Positions 1 to 9,117 of a stretch of DNA of 64,000 nt are shown in pieces. The translations under genes were made by a program, and so were the position numbers. This DNA is from Streptomyces mobaraensis (lineage in GTDB: Bacteria; Actinomycetota; Actinomycetes; Streptomycetales; Streptomycetaceae): the NCBI RefSeq assembly GCF_020099395.1, contig NZ_CP083590.1:7440001-7504000 (forward strand), in the 5' to 3' direction. The notes beneath the pieces were generated by a model. It searched no databases and was not told the DNA's origin. It saw nothing but the letters and a program-made list of their open reading frames with translations. How positions within the stretch are numbered: position 1 is the stretch's first letter; every line of letters begins with the position of its first letter.

Positions 1-1569
1 GGCGCGCAGCCATGCGTGGGAGGCGTCCTGGCGCAGGCCGCGCAGGGCGGCCCCGACGCGGTGCCGCTGGGCGTCCTGCCCGGAGTAGTAACGGACCACG
101 GCGGCGCCGGCCAGGGCGCCCAGCGCGGCGGACGGCTCGACGGGGTTCAACTCCTCGGCGGTCTCCAGGAGTCGGGGGAAGACCACGCTGTGGCGCGCCG
201 TCAGTACGGCCAGCCGTCCGGCCTGCGCCCCGGCTTCGGCGAGGAGGGACGCGTCGTCGGTGCGGGCCCGTACCGCGGCCGCCAGCTCCTCGACCCAGGC
301 GAGGTCGCCGGTGAGCGCCGCCTCCGCGGCGGCGTCGACGAGCAGCCGGGCGCCGTGCTCGGGGCGCGGCGAGAGGTCGGCGGCCCGCTGCAGGGCCTTG
401 GCCGCCGCCGCGTGGCCGCCGCGGCGACGGGCCCGGTGGGCCGTCCGCTCCAGTTCCCCCGACACGGCCGCGTCCGGGCGCCTGGCCGCGGCGGCGAGGT
501 GCCAGGCACGCCGGTCGGGCTCGTCCCGCAGCAGCTCGGCGAGCGCCAGGTGGGCCTCGCGCCGGGCGGCGGGGGACGCGGCGTGGTACACGGCGGAGCG
601 GACGAGGGGATGGCTGAACCGTACGTCGTGCCCGGTGCGCCGGATCAGCCCGGCCCGCTCGGCAGGCGGCCATGCCTCGTCCTCGGCGTCCGGGACGGTG
701 GCGGGGACGGCGATCGCGGAGTCGACGGTGTCCATGGCGGCCAGGAGCAGCAGGGCCCGTGTGGTGGGGGCGGGCAGGTCGTCCAGGCGGGCCGCGAAGA
801 TCTGCTCCAGGCGAGCGGTGAGCGGGAGCGGGCCCGCGGGCGGCGCCTTCGCGGCCGGCCCGCGTACGGCGGCCGCTTTCGCCAGTTCGGTCAGCGCGAG
901 GGGGTTGCCCTGGGCCTGGTCGAGGATCCGCGTCCTGGTCCGGCCGGTGGGGCCGTGGGGCCGCAGGTCCAGCAGACGGCCGGCCTCGGCGGCGTCGAGC
1001 GGTCCCAGGGTGAGCGTGGGCACGTGCCGGTCGAAGCCCGGGAGGCGATCGCCGGCACGGGCCGCGATCAGCATCGTGACCGGCTCGCCCGCGAGGCGCC
1101 GGGCGGCGAAGGAGAGGACGTCCAGGGAAGCGCGGTCGCACCACTGCGCGTCGTCGAGCACCACGAGCACGGGCGCGCGCTCTCCCTGGGCCGAGAGCAC
1201 GCTCAGGACGGCGACGCCGACCAGCATGAGGTCGCCGTCCGCCGTGGCCGGGCCCATGCCGAGGGCGCCGTGCAGCGCCGCACGCTGCCGCTCCGGCAGC
1301 CCGTCGATGTCGGCCGGGACGGGCCGCAGCAGTTGGTGCAGGGCGGAGAACGCCAGGCCCGACTCCGACTGGCGGCCCTCGGCGCGCAGGACCCGGGCGC
1401 CGCCCGCCGCGGCCCGCCGTACCGCGCGGTCGAGCAGCGAGCTCTTTCCCATGCCCACGTCGCCGAGGAGCAGCAGGACGGGGTCCTCCGTGGCCGAGTC
1501 CATCGCGCGGAAGAGGCGTGCCAGTTCCGCGTCCCGGCCGACGATCCGTTCCCTCCCGTGCGCTTCCAC
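1..1569 (-). CDS. LuxR-family ATP-binding transcriptional regulator, N-terminal part (gene runs off the left edge)
   Basis: Reading on the minus strand from a GTG at 1569 (the first start after an in-frame TAG at 1579-1581) gives a regulator of the large ATP-binding LuxR (LAL, MalT-like) type. A Walker A loop GDVGMGKSSLLDRAV lies near residue 40 and a Walker B-like VLVVLDDAQWCD near residue 140, followed by alpha-helical Ala/Leu/Arg-rich sequence. Members of this family usually have about 900 residues and a C-terminal LuxR HTH; about 520 residues are present and the HTH would lie outside the window. It is divergent from the hydrolase at 1696 with 126 bp between them, so it may control that gene; this is inference from position. 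Confidence 0.85.
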   Translation of the reverse strand, partial: MEAHGRERIVGRDAELARLFRAMDSATEDPVLLLLGDVGMGKSSLLDRAVRRAAAGGARVLRAEGRQSESGLAFSALHQLLRPVPADIDGLPERQRAALHGALGMGPATADGDLMLVGVAVLSVLSAQGERAPVLVVLDDAQWCDRASLDVLSFAARRLAGEPVTMLIAARAGDRLPGFDRHVPTLTLGPLDAAEAGRLLDLRPHGPTGRTRTRILDQAQGNPLALTELAKAAAVRGPAAKAPPAGPLPLTARLEQIFAARLDDLPAPTTRALLLLAAMDTVDSAIAVPATVPDAEDEAWPPAERAGLIRRTGHDVRFSHPLVRSAVYHAASPAARREAHLALAELLRDEPDRRAWHLAAAARRPDAAVSGELERTAHRARRRGGHAAAAKALQRAADLSPRPEHGARLLVDAAAEAALTGDLAWVEELAAAVRARTDDASLLAEAGAQAGRLAVLTARHSVVFPRLLETAEELNPVEPSAALGALAGAAVVRYYSGQDAQRHRVGAALRGLRQDASHAWLRA

Positions 1570-1695
1570 GACGTCAGGCTACAAGCGGCCCGGACCGTGC
1601 GCGGACGGTGCGCCAAGGTGCAGTCAGGTGTCGGATACCGCCGTACCGGCGCCGCCCGTAGGTTCCGGGAAAGCCCCCGAATCCTTGAGGAACCC

Positions 1696-2610
1696 ATGGA
1701 ACAGATCATGCTCGGCGACGTCTCCGTCACCCGCGTCCGGGAGTACTACGGGTCCGTGGAGATGGAGCCCCACGCCTTCTTCCCGGAAAGCTCCCGGGAC
1801 GTCTGGAAGAACGGCGCCCACTGGCTGGCCCCGCACTTCCTGAATTCCGAGACCAGGATGGTGCGTTCGGCGATCCAGACCTGGCTGCTGCGCAGCCAGG
1901 GCCGGACCATCCTCGTCGACACCGGTGTGGGCAACCACAAGGAGCGCCCGTACGCGCCGGTCTGGAGCCACCTGGAGACGGACTTCCTGGCCAACCTCGC
2001 CCGGGCCGGCGTCCGGCCCGAAGACGTGGACATCGTGATCAACACACATCTCCACGTCGACCACGTCGGCTGGAACACCTACCTGGACGGGCGGCAGTGG
2101 ACACCCACGTTCCCCAACGCCACCTACCTGATCCCGAAGGACGACTTCGACTTCTGGGACCCGCGGAACGGCCACGAGCCGCTGATCGGCCGCGGCAACC
2201 AGAACGTCTTCGAGGACAGCGTGGCCCCGGTGCACGCCGCCGGCCAGACACTGCTGTGGGAGAACAGCCACCACATCGACTCCGACCTGCGCCTGGACGC
2301 GGCTCCCGGCCACACCCCCGGCTCCTCCGTGCTGACCCTCGGCTCCGGGACGGACCGCGCGGTGTTCGTCGGCGACTTGCTGCACAACCCGGTGCAGATC
2401 CTCGAACCGGACGCCAACAGCTGCTTCTGCGAGGACCCCGCGGGCGCCCGCGTCACCCGCCGCAAGGTACTGGGCTGGGCGGCCGACAACAACGCGCTCG
2501 TGATCCCCGCCCACCTGGGCGGCCACGGCGCCGCCGAAGTCGTGCGCACCGGCGGCACGTTCGACATCAAGGGCTGGGCGCCCTTCACCCCCTACTCCGA
2601 GCAGGGCTGA
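1696..2610 (+). CDS. Metallo-beta-lactamase fold hydrolase
   Basis: A 304-residue cytoplasmic enzyme with the metal-binding motif HLHVDH (residues 118-123), an upstream VDTGVGN strand, a later histidine in APGHTPGSS and an aspartate in FVGDLLHNP. These are the hallmarks of the lactonase/glyoxalase-II-like branch of the metallo-beta-lactamase superfamily. No signal peptide is visible. The ATG at 1696 has GAGG 5 bases upstream. The longer upstream reading frame is the shadow of the divergent regulator gene. An esterase follows 21 bp downstream, so the two are probably co-transcribed and may hydrolyse an ester or lactone. A close relative lies at 58124-59074. The substrate cannot be read from the sequence. 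Confidence 0.9.
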   Translation: MEQIMLGDVSVTRVREYYGSVEMEPHAFFPESSRDVWKNGAHWLAPHFLNSETRMVRSAIQTWLLRSQGRTILVDTGVGNHKERPYAPVWSHLETDFLANLARAGVRPEDVDIVINTHLHVDHVGWNTYLDGRQWTPTFPNATYLIPKDDFDFWDPRNGHEPLIGRGNQNVFEDSVAPVHAAGQTLLWENSHHIDSDLRLDAAPGHTPGSSVLTLGSGTDRAVFVGDLLHNPVQILEPDANSCFCEDPAGARVTRRKVLGWAADNNALVIPAHLGGHGAAEVVRTGGTFDIKGWAPFTPYSEQG

Positions 2611-2631
2611 CGCCCGCGGAAAGGCATCGCC

Positions 2632-4125
2632 GTGACCCACGAACCCGAACCCGTCGTCACCACCGCGCGGGGCGCCGTCCGCGGCCTGCGCCGCGCCGAC
2701 GGCACCGCCGCCTTCCTGAACATCCCCTACGCCGCTCCTCCCCTGGGCGCCGGCCGGTTCGCCCCGCCACAGCCGCACGACCCCTGGGACGGCGTACGGG
2801 ACGCCACCACGCCCGGCCCCAACGCCCCCCAGGCGGAGCGCAAGCTCGGCAGCGTGGACATGTCCCCCTACTTCGGCACCGGCTGGAGCGGGGGAGAGGA
2901 CTACCTCACCGTCAACGTCTTCCGGCCCGCGGCCGGTGCCGACGGCCTGCCCGTCATGGTGTTCGTCCACGGCGGCGGATTCGTCGCCGGGTCGACGCGG
3001 TCCCCGCTGTACGACGGCTCCGCCTTCGCCCGCGACGGCGTCGTCCTGGTCACCTCCAACTACCGGCTCGGCATCGCCGGGTTCCTCGACATCCCCGGGG
3101 CGCCCGCCAACCGCGGCCTGCTCGACGTCGTCGCCGCGCTGCGCTGGGTGCGGGAGAACATCGCCGCCTTCGGGGGCGACCCGGGCAACGTCACCCTCTT
3201 CGGCCAGTCGGCCGGGGCGACCATCGTCGGCGGCGTCCTCGCCACCCCCGACGCCGCGGGCCTGTTCCGCCGGGCGATCACGCAGAGCGGCAGCGGCCTG
3301 GGCGCGTTCACGACCGAGCAGGCCGCCCGTGTCACCAAGGCCGCGGCCGGGACCCTGGGCATCGAGCCGCACGCCGACGCCTTCGCGGACGTCTCCGACG
3401 AGCACCTGGTCGCGGCCGCCTCCCGGCTCGCGGGCATCGACCTGCGGACCGCCACCCATCACGACCCGCTGATCGGCCTCAGCCCGTTCGGCCTGGTCCT
3501 CGACACCCAGCCCGCCGAGTCCGTCGCCGCCGGCCTGAGCGCCGACGTCGACCTGCTCGTCGGGACCAACACCGAGGAGGGAAACCTCTACCTGGTCCCG
3601 GTGGGCCAGTACGCCACCTCGACCGCCGCGGACGTCCACGACACGGCGGCTCGCTCGCACCCGGAGCCCGCGCGGCTCGTGCGGACGTACCGCGCGACAC
3701 GCCCCGAGGCGTCCTCCGGCGAGCTGCGTTCGGCCATCATGGGCGACGCGCTGTTCGGCGCGGGAAGCTGGGCCCTGGCCGGCGCACATGCCCGCCACCC
3801 GCGGTCCGCCACGTTCTGCTACGAGTTCGCCTGGCGCTCCCACGCCCTGAACGGAGACCTCGGCGCCGCCCACGCGGTGGAGCTCCCCTTCGTCTTCGAT
3901 CTCGCGGAGGCTCCCCGGCTGCGGGGTGCGGACGCCCTCCTCGGCCCCGACCGGCCCCCCGCGGACCTCGCCGCCCGGACACACGGCGCCTGGGTCCGCT
4001 TCGCGAAGACCGGCGATCCCGGCTGGGACGCGTACGACACCACACGGCGGGCCACGATGCGCATCGCTGCCGAGTGGACTCAGGTCGACGACCCCCGCGG
4101 CCGGGAACGGCAGGCTTGGATCTGA
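2632..4125 (+). CDS. Type B carboxylesterase/lipase
   Basis: A 497-residue alpha/beta hydrolase of the carboxylesterase type B (p-nitrobenzyl esterase) family. It has the oxyanion-hole motif VHGGGF, the nucleophile elbow FGQSAGA (Gln in place of the usual Glu), an acidic residue in GTNTEEGNLY, and a catalytic-histidine candidate in AAHAVELPFVF. Length and motif order match the family. There is no signal peptide, so it is probably cytoplasmic. The start is GTG 2632 with GGAAAGG upstream. It sits 21 bp after the metallo-hydrolase, giving a two-gene hydrolase operon facing a LuxR-type regulator. Confidence 0.9.
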   Translation: MTHEPEPVVTTARGAVRGLRRADGTAAFLNIPYAAPPLGAGRFAPPQPHDPWDGVRDATTPGPNAPQAERKLGSVDMSPYFGTGWSGGEDYLTVNVFRPAAGADGLPVMVFVHGGGFVAGSTRSPLYDGSAFARDGVVLVTSNYRLGIAGFLDIPGAPANRGLLDVVAALRWVRENIAAFGGDPGNVTLFGQSAGATIVGGVLATPDAAGLFRRAITQSGSGLGAFTTEQAARVTKAAAGTLGIEPHADAFADVSDEHLVAAASRLAGIDLRTATHHDPLIGLSPFGLVLDTQPAESVAAGLSADVDLLVGTNTEEGNLYLVPVGQYATSTAADVHDTAARSHPEPARLVRTYRATRPEASSGELRSAIMGDALFGAGSWALAGAHARHPRSATFCYEFAWRSHALNGDLGAAHAVELPFVFDLAEAPRLRGADALLGPDRPPADLAARTHGAWVRFAKTGDPGWDAYDTTRRATMRIAAEWTQVDDPRGRERQAWI

Positions 4126-4167
4126 CCGGCGCACCGGCGCGGTTCCGCGCGCACGGTCGCGGCCGGC

Positions 4168-4683
4168 TCACAGATGCCAGCTCGGCGTCCCGTCCGCCAC
4201 CGCGAGCGCGACGAAGAGCACCAGCCCCACGGCCCCCAGCGCCATGCCGAGCCGGGCACGGAAGCGCCGGACGGTGCCCCGGACCAGGGCGGCGGCGCCC
4301 AGCGCGATGGCGCAGGGGCCGAAGACGAGGTTGGCGATCAGCAGGCTCAGCAGGCCCGTGACGAACGACGTCACGGCCATGAAGTCGGCGTTCCGGCGCC
4401 GGCGTTCGGCCGCTCCGGCACCGGTGGCCCGGCCCTCCCGGAACCGCTCCTCGGGGTCGTCGGCGGGGGGATGGTGTACGTGGCCGGGGCTGGCGGCGTC
4501 CGGCCTGACGGGTGCGGTGGGGCGCTCGCCGGCGCGTTCGTGCGCGTCGGCGGAGCCGTGCGTGCCGCCCGGGCCGTGGGTATCGGTGAAGCCCCGGGGG
4601 CCGGCCGGGCCGTACGCCTCGGCGGACTTCCGCGTGGCGAGGGTCGTGTCGGTGGTCGTGTCGAGGGAAGGGAAGGGTTTCAT
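4168..4683 (-). CDS. DUF4190-type small membrane protein
   Basis: A 171-residue protein: a hydrophilic Pro/Gly/His/Arg-rich N-terminal half (about 95 residues) followed by two hydrophobic helices (FMAVTSFVTGLLSLLIANLVFG and LGMALGAVGLVLFVALAVA). This layout, with the small conserved turn between the helices, is that of DUF4190 membrane proteins common in actinomycetes; their function is unknown. The ATG at 4683 is preceded by AGGAGG. It converges on the esterase gene, with 42 bp between the two stops. A 53-residue membrane protein lies just upstream on the same strand. Confidence 0.75.
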   Translation of the reverse strand: MKPFPSLDTTTDTTLATRKSAEAYGPAGPRGFTDTHGPGGTHGSADAHERAGERPTAPVRPDAASPGHVHHPPADDPEERFREGRATGAGAAERRRRNADFMAVTSFVTGLLSLLIANLVFGPCAIALGAAALVRGTVRRFRARLGMALGAVGLVLFVALAVADGTPSWHL

Positions 4684-4695
4684 GAGGGATCCTCC

Positions 4696-4857
4696 TTACC
4701 GGTCCCGCCGGTGCGCCCGGCTTCGCTCCCGTACCGCGAAGGCGGCCAGCCAGGCGAGGATCGCCGCGGTGGAGACGAGGGTCACGGGCAGCGGCACGTG
4801 CGCGGCCGTCCCGGTCAGGACGCCGAGCAGAAAGAGGGCCAGGACAAGGAAGAACAT
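4696..4857 (-). CDS. 53-residue hypothetical membrane protein
   Basis: MFFLVLALFLLGVLTGT opens a short protein with two predicted membrane helices and a basic tail (RERSRAHRRDR). The ATG at 4857 has AAAGGA 7 bases upstream. The same frame continues open far upstream because of high GC content, but that extension overlaps the permease in another frame. The gene lies 12 bp upstream of the DUF4190 gene on the same strand, so the two are probably co-transcribed. The family is not recognised. Confidence 0.6.
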   Translation of the reverse strand: MFFLVLALFLLGVLTGTAAHVPLPVTLVSTAAILAWLAAFAVRERSRAHRRDR

Positions 4858-5088
4858 GTCCGTCCTTTCTGTCGAGCTGTCGAAGGGTGGCCCGCGAGGC
4901 GACGACGCACAGAGCCCTGCTTCCTGACGTTCCGTCAGATGCCCGTGCCGTCGCGAGTCGGTTCTCTTGACTTCCGTCCGGTCTCTTGACTTCCGAGGGA
5001 ACGGCTGCCCTGAGGGTCGCCCGCTATTCCTGTGACGTGCCCGACTCCCGCCTCCGTGGTACGGGGGGGTACGGGCGTGAAGCGCGGA

Positions 5089-5143
5089 CGCCGGAGAGGC
5101 CGCCTCCCGTCCATAGGGAAGCGGCCTCTCGGGTTCTCCGGCG
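5089..5143. terminator. Nested hairpin downstream of the permease gene
   Basis: Inner arms GAGAGGCCGC (5094-5103) and GCGGCCTCTC (5121-5130) pair perfectly. Outer arms CGCCGGAGA (5089-5097) and TCTCCGGCG (5135-5143) also pair, giving alternative stems. It lies 50 bp after the permease stop (minus strand) with no T-tract, as usual for Streptomyces terminators. Confidence 0.6.
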
Positions 5144-5192
5144 AAGGTTTCCGGCGAAGGTTTTCCGGTGTAGGGCGGACGGGACCGGCCGG

Positions 5193-6636
5193 TCAGCCCC
5201 GCGCGGCGCGCTGCCGCAGCCGTCCGACCACGGCGAGCGCCAGCGCCAGGCCGCCCGTGAAGTACAGCTGCACCCGGGTGTCCGCGTCGAGCGTCATCAG
5301 CACCAGCACCCCGGCCACCCCCGCCAGCGTCACCCACGTCAGATACGGGAAGCCCCACATCCGGACCACCAGCGCGTCGGGCGCCTCGCGCTCCAGCCGA
5401 CGGCGCAGCAGCAGTTGGGAGACGGCGATGAAGCCCCACACGATCAGCACGACGCCGCCGACCATGTTGAGCAGCCAGGCGAAGACGGTGGTGGGCCACC
5501 AGAAGGAGAGCAGGACGGCGAAGAAGCCGAAACCGGACGAGGCGAGCACCGCGCGGCGCGGGATCCCGCCCGACACCTTCGCCAGGAACTTCGGGCCCTG
5601 CCCCCCGCGCGACCAGCGAGTAGGCCATGCGCGACGAGCCGTAGATGTTGGCGTTCATCGCCGACAGCAGCGCGATCAGCACCACCACGTTCATGATCTG
5701 GCCGCCGCCCGGGACGCCGAGCCGCTCCAGCACGGCCGCGTACGGCCCCTGTTCGGTGACGGCCTTGTCGTGCCACGGCAGCAGTGTGACGATCACCAGC
5801 ATCGACCCGACGTAGACGACGCCGATCCGCCACATCGTCGTCCGGACGGCCTTGGCCACGCCGCGCACGGGGTTCTCGGACTCGGCGGCGGCGATGGTGA
5901 CCGTCTCCAGGCCGCCGTAGGCGGCGACCGAGGCCAGCAGGCCGATCAGCAGCCCGTTGGTGCCGGTGGGCAGGAAACCGCCGTCGTGCAGGAGGTGCGC
6001 GGTGCCGGGGGAGTCGCTGCCGGGCAGCACGCCGAGGATCGCCAGCACGCCGAGGCCCAGGAAGAGGGCGATGGCCCCGATCTTCAGGGCCGCGAACCAG
6101 AACTCGAACTCGCCGAAGTGCGCGACGGAGCCCAGGTTGCTGCCGCAGAACAGCGCCATCAGGATCAGCACCCACATCCAGGACGGGGTGCCGGGGAACC
6201 AGCCCTGGAGGATGTGGGCGGCGCCGATCGCCTCGATCGCCACGCCCACGACCAGCAGCGTCCAGAACATCCAGCCGGCGGTGAAGCCGGCCCACGGGCC
6301 GATGGCCCGGTCGGCGTGCACCGAGAACGAACCGGACGCCGGGTTGGCGGCGGACATCTCGCCGAGCATCCGCATCACGAACATCACGAGCAGGCCGGAC
6401 ACGGCGTACGCGAGCACGATGGAGGGCCCGGCGGCGGCGATGCCGGCGCCGGAGCCGACGAACAGGCCCGCGCCGATGACACCGCCGAGCGCGATCATCG
6501 ACAGGTGCCGCTGCTTGAGCCCGTTCGACAGCGAGCCCGAGGGGCTCTGCCGCGAGGCGTCGGCGGCGGGCGGCGCGTCGGTTGCGGGGGCGCCGCCCGA
6601 GGGCGGCGAAGGCGTCAGTGTCCGGCTCATGGTCAT
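5193..6636 (-). pseudogene. Amino-acid permease (APC superfamily), frameshifted
   Basis: The first ~345 residues read GLKQRHLSMIALGGVIGAGL, an AAT/GabP-like permease N-terminus, through the conserved SAMNANIYGSSRMAYSLVARG segment. The frame is then lost, and the rest of the permease (SGGIPRRAVLASSGFGFF to the final helices) continues in another frame to the TGA at 5193. The break is at a run of six C on the plus strand (5601-5606). Removing one base restores ...LVARGQGPKFLAKVSGG... and a protein of about 480 residues with 12 helices, the family norm. It is either a real single-base pseudogene or a homopolymer sequencing error. The start is ATG 6636, with a second ATG at 6630. Confidence 0.85.
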
Positions 6637-6701
6637 GCCTGTCCAATATGCGAGATCGGGAGGTCTCGATTATGGGCAAGCAGGTGAGTCGGTGTGTGGC
6701 T

Positions 6702-6811
6702 CGTCCGATATTCGGACGGTCGCATCACGCACGGTGATCGTCGCGCGGCGGAGGCGGAAGAGGCGGACGATCGCGGAAAACATGCGCGTACCGGGCGATC
6801 TGCGAAGATCG
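6702..6811. promoter_or_regulatory. Divergent control region between permease and ChaA genes
   Basis: The region holds the perfect inverted repeat CGTCCGA-TAT-TCGGACG (6702-6718), ATCAC-GCACG-GTGAT (about 6724-6738), and CGATCT-GCGA-AGATCG (6796-6811) ending 5 bases before the ChaA-like ATG. The last could occlude the ribosome site as RNA or bind a protein. The sequence is less GC-rich than its surroundings, as expected for promoters. Confidence 0.4.
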
Positions 6812-6815
6812 GCTC

Positions 6816-7916
6816 ATGAGCGCTCGGTTCCGCTCCCTCCTGGCGCACTGGCCGGTGGGCGCGCCCGTCCTGGCCGCCGCCGTCCTCGCGCTGACCTGGG
6901 GGCGGTCGCTGTCCCCCGGCCTCGTGGCCCTCGTGAGCTGCTGCCTGGCCGCCGCGGTGCTCTCCGCGGTGCATCACGCGGAGGTCGTCGCCCACCGGGT
7001 CGGCGAACCCTTCGGTTCGCTCGTCCTCGCCCTGGCGGTGACCGTCATCGAGGTGGCCCTCATCGTCACGCTGATGGCCGACGGCGGCGACAAGAGCAGT
7101 TCGCTCGCGCGGGACACCGTCTTCGCCGCAGTGATGATCACCTGCAACGGCATCGTCGGCCTGTCCCTGCTGGTGGGGGCGCTCCGGCGGCGCGTGGCGG
7201 TCTTCAACGCGGAGGGGACGGCCGCGGCGTTCGGCACCGTGGCGACCCTGGCGGGGCTCAGCCTGGCCCTGCCGACGTTCACCACCAGCACCCCCGGACC
7301 GCGGTTCTCCGCCGCCCAGCTCGTCTTCGCCGCCCTGGCGGCCCTGCTCCTCTACGGCCTGTTCGTCGCGACCCAGACCGTACGGCACCGGGACTACTTC
7401 CTGCCCGTGACGGCCGCCGGCGAGGTCATCGACACCGACGACCACGCCGACCCGCCGACCGCCCGGACCGCGCTGACCAGCCTCGGGCTGATGGGCGTCG
7501 CCCTGATCTCGGTGGTCGGCCTGGCCAAGGGCGTCTCGCCGGTCATCGAGTCCGGCGTGGCCGCGGCCGGCCTCCCGGCGTCCGTCGTCGGCGTCGTCAT
7601 CGCCCTCCTGGTCCTGCTCCCGGAGACCATCGCCGCCGTCCGCGCCGCCCGCCGCGACCGCGTCCAGACCAGCCTCAACCTCGGCCTCGGGTCGGCCATG
7701 GCCAGCATCGGCCTCACCATCCCGGCGGTCGCCGCGGCCTCGGTCTGGCTGGAGGGCCCGCTCGTCCTCGGCCTCGGCGCGACCCATATGGTCCTGCTCG
7801 CCCTCACCGTCGCCGTCGGCACCCTCACGGTGATCCCGGGCCGGGCCACGCCCCTCCAGGGCGGCGTGCACCTGTCGCTGCTGGCGGCGTACGTGGTGCT
7901 GGCGGTCAGCCCTTGA
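6816..7916 (+). CDS. ChaA-like calcium/proton antiporter
   Basis: A 366-residue integral membrane protein with about 11 helices. The signature HHAEVVAHRVGEPFGSLVLA followed by ALAVTVIEVALIV is the first alpha repeat of CaCA-family ChaA cation/proton antiporters; the second repeat is seen in VLLPETIAAVRAARRDR. These proteins exchange Ca2+ or Na+/K+ for H+ across the cytoplasmic membrane. The start is ATG 6816. The gene is divergent from the broken permease. Length and both repeats agree with the family; the ion specificity is not visible. Confidence 0.88.
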   Translation: MSARFRSLLAHWPVGAPVLAAAVLALTWGRSLSPGLVALVSCCLAAAVLSAVHHAEVVAHRVGEPFGSLVLALAVTVIEVALIVTLMADGGDKSSSLARDTVFAAVMITCNGIVGLSLLVGALRRRVAVFNAEGTAAAFGTVATLAGLSLALPTFTTSTPGPRFSAAQLVFAALAALLLYGLFVATQTVRHRDYFLPVTAAGEVIDTDDHADPPTARTALTSLGLMGVALISVVGLAKGVSPVIESGVAAAGLPASVVGVVIALLVLLPETIAAVRAARRDRVQTSLNLGLGSAMASIGLTIPAVAAASVWLEGPLVLGLGATHMVLLALTVAVGTLTVIPGRATPLQGGVHLSLLAAYVVLAVSP

Positions 7917-7918
7917 AC

Positions 7919-7996
7919 GGCGCCTGACCGTCTCTTCGGCGGCGGGGGCGCCTGACCGAGTCTTCGAGGGCGAGGACGCCTGACCGACTCCCGGCC
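7919..7996. repeat. 28-bp degenerate tandem repeat, three copies
   Basis: GGCGCCTGACCG-type units start at 7919, 7947 and 7975 (the third reads GACGCCTGACCG), giving an exact period of 28 bp. In copies 1 and 2 the unit continues with TCTTCG. The repeat begins across the stop codon of the antiporter gene and fills the gap before the stress-protein gene. Confidence 0.7.
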
Positions 7997-8156
7997 GGTC
8001 GCCGCCGGCCCGTTCGGACCCGGAACAGGGCCCTTCGGCCCCTCCCGGGAGACCGGCCCCGGCCGCCACGCTGGATGCGGCAGACATGTGGGACACGGCG
8101 GTCGCTCCCGCCACACGTCCCGCGCACCCACCGCCCCCGCGCCCCAGGAGGGTCCC

Positions 8157-9065
8157 ATGCCCGGCACCATCGCCGTCGGAGTCGACGGAACCGACCACAG
8201 CCGCGCCGCGGCCGGCTGGGCGGCGGCCGAGGCCGCGCGGCGCGGCATGGAACTGTGCCTGGTGCACGCCTCCGTACGGCGCCCCCGCGCCGTGGTCCCC
8301 GCCGACGACGCCGCCGCGCGGGAACGCTGGGCGGCCGACGTGCTGCGCGACGCGGGGGAGCGGGCGGCCAAGGAGTTCCCCGGCCTCACCGTCATCACCC
8401 GGCAGGTCGCCGCCGACCCGGTCCCCGCCCTCATCGCCGAGGCGGCCGGGGCGGACCTGCTGGTGCTCGGCTCGCGCGGCCACGGCACCGTCGTCGGCCA
8501 CCTCCTCGGATCCGTCGGGCTGCACGTGCTGCGCCAGGCCACCGGCCCGGTCGTGGTCGTCCGCGGTCCGCGCGACGACGACCGGCGGGGGAGCGGGCGG
8601 TACGCGGACGGTCCGGCGGACGACCCGGCCCCGGGCGAGGTCGTCGTGGGCGTACAGGACCTGGAGGAGCGCGGCGCCGCCGTCCTGGACTTCGCGTTCG
8701 CCGCGGCGGAACGGCTGGGCACGCGGCTGCGGGCGGTACGGGCCTGGACGGTTCCGCCGGTCTTCGCCTGGAGCCCCGGCTCCCTGTGGCTCGCCGAGGA
8801 GGGCGAGGGGATGGACGAACGCGAGCGCGGGAGCCTCGACGAGGTCCTGCGCCCGTGGCGCGAACGCCACCCGGCGGTCGACGTGGCCGTGCACGTCGAG
8901 ACGGGCAGCGCGGCCGAGGTGCTGCTCGCCCATGGCGCCGGGGCCGCGCTCGTGGTCGTCGGACGCCGGCTGCCCGGGCGGCACGGCGTCCACCGCCTCG
9001 GCCCCGTCGCGCTGGCGGCCCTGCACCACGCGCCCGGCCCGGTCGCCGTGGTGCCGCACCCCTGA
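8157..9065 (+). CDS. Universal stress protein, two UspA domains in tandem
   Basis: A 302-residue cytoplasmic protein made of two UspA domains. The first starts TIAVGVDGTDHSRAAAGWA and carries the ATP-binding type motif LGSRGHGTVVGHLLGSV (G-2x-G-9x-G(S/T)) near residues 105-125. The second (EVVVGVQDLEERGAAVLDFA) has a degenerate version (VVGRRLPGRHGVHRLGPVA), so only the first domain probably binds nucleotide. The start ATG 8157 has AGGAGG upstream; the frame upstream is non-coding. Tandem Usp proteins of about 300 residues are typical of actinomycetes and are often redox- or dormancy-responsive, which is family knowledge and not seen here. Confidence 0.92.
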   Translation: MPGTIAVGVDGTDHSRAAAGWAAAEAARRGMELCLVHASVRRPRAVVPADDAAARERWAADVLRDAGERAAKEFPGLTVITRQVAADPVPALIAEAAGADLLVLGSRGHGTVVGHLLGSVGLHVLRQATGPVVVVRGPRDDDRRGSGRYADGPADDPAPGEVVVGVQDLEERGAAVLDFAFAAAERLGTRLRAVRAWTVPPVFAWSPGSLWLAEEGEGMDERERGSLDEVLRPWRERHPAVDVAVHVETGSAAEVLLAHGAGAALVVVGRRLPGRHGVHRLGPVALAALHHAPGPVAVVPHP

Positions 9066-9067
9066 GC

Positions 9068-9110
9068 CGGCGGGGCGGGGACGTACCGGCCTGCCCGCCC
9101 CGCCCCGCCG
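9068..9110. terminator. Bidirectional hairpin between convergent genes
   Basis: Perfect 13-bp arms CGGCGGGGCGGGG (9068-9080) and CCCCGCCCCGCCG (9098-9110) fill the gap between the stress-protein stop and the convergent serine hydrolase stop. Confidence 0.75.
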
Positions 9111-9117
9111 CGTCGGG

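Noticed and set aside
16..1695. Long plus-strand open frame running into the metallo-hydrolase
   Set aside because: It is the complement shadow of the LuxR-type regulator; the coding character and Walker motifs are on the minus strand.
1624..4134. 836-residue minus-strand open frame
   Set aside because: Gly/Val/Arg-rich shadow of the metallo-hydrolase and esterase genes, with no recognisable domain.
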